A stretch of DNA of 64,000 bases from Tetrahymena thermophila SB210 (lineage: Eukaryota; Ciliophora; Oligohymenophorea; Hymenostomatida; Tetrahymenidae): NCBI RefSeq assembly GCF_000189635.1, contig NW_002476512.1:1426001-1490000 (forward strand), written 5' to 3'. The translations under genes and the position numbers were made by a program. This document shows positions 63,755-64,000 of the stretch, in pieces; the stretch's first letter is position 1, and every line of letters begins with the position of its first letter. The notes below the pieces were generated by a model that saw nothing but the letters and a program-made list of their open reading frames with translations, searched no databases and had not been told where the DNA came from.

Positions 63755-64000
63755 AACTGCCTTTTAATAAATTAAATTTACTATAATCTAAGAGTATAAG
63801 AATTTAACTTTTTGCAATCTATAGAAACTTAGCCCAGACTATTTGCTCCTTTTACTCCAATTCTATTATCGCTTTATTTAAAATAATTTTTGTAAAATGA
63901 TCTAAACATTTTAAAAACAACAGACAAATGAATGAATGATGATTAAAGCTTTGAATAAGATAAGAATAAAATGGTTTGATTTATAAGTAAATTTATTAAT
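63755..64000. other. window end, no feature assigned
   Basis: A+T-rich; a slightly less biased stretch at about 63820-63870 could be a downstream exon of the preceding frame but cannot be joined with confidence. Confidence 0.35.

Overview
The window looks like macronuclear DNA of an oligohymenophorean ciliate, most likely Tetrahymena thermophila or a close relative. It is extremely A+T rich. Every convincing reading frame uses TGA as its only stop and reads TAA and TAG as glutamine. Introns are short, A+T-rich and GT-AG. Under the standard code almost every gene appears shattered, so I re-read both strands by hand with the ciliate code. Exon borders were chosen so that frame, phase and protein similarity all agreed.

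Left part (1-24 kb). A small secreted protein (1.3 kb) is followed by a tandem segmental duplication of about 3.9 kb. Each copy carries a leucine-rich-repeat (LRR) gene facing a cysteine-rich secreted-protein gene. In the second copy (6379-11277) both genes read through; in the first, the LRR gene has a frame problem in exon 1 and the Cys-rich gene is only a decayed 3' fragment. Next come a tRNA-Val(AAC), a short repeat family, a C2H2 zinc-finger gene divergent from a third LRR gene, a 1.7-kb minisatellite and a second identical tRNA-Val. A spartin/senescence-domain protein, a one-membrane-span hypothetical and a TPR protein follow.

Middle (24-43 kb). A 340-bp noncoding tandem duplication precedes an SCP/FCP-type phosphatase with an ~800-residue Q/N-rich N-terminus. 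Then come an acidic Q/N-rich protein, a complete P4-ATPase (lipid flippase) and a fourth LRR gene.

Right part (43-64 kb). A probably mitochondrial RAP-domain protein, an intronless 385-410-residue hypothetical, and a 12-kb VPS13 bridge-like lipid-transfer gene with an internal PH domain. Beyond 61.7 kb only weak open frames are visible.

All four LRR genes share one architecture: nearly every LRR is one ~90-nt exon bounded by phase-2 introns. VPS13, the P4-ATPase and the spartin-like protein all act on membrane lipids in other eukaryotes, but nothing in the sequence shows that they work together. No virus-derived element, transposon, CRISPR array or rRNA was recognised.
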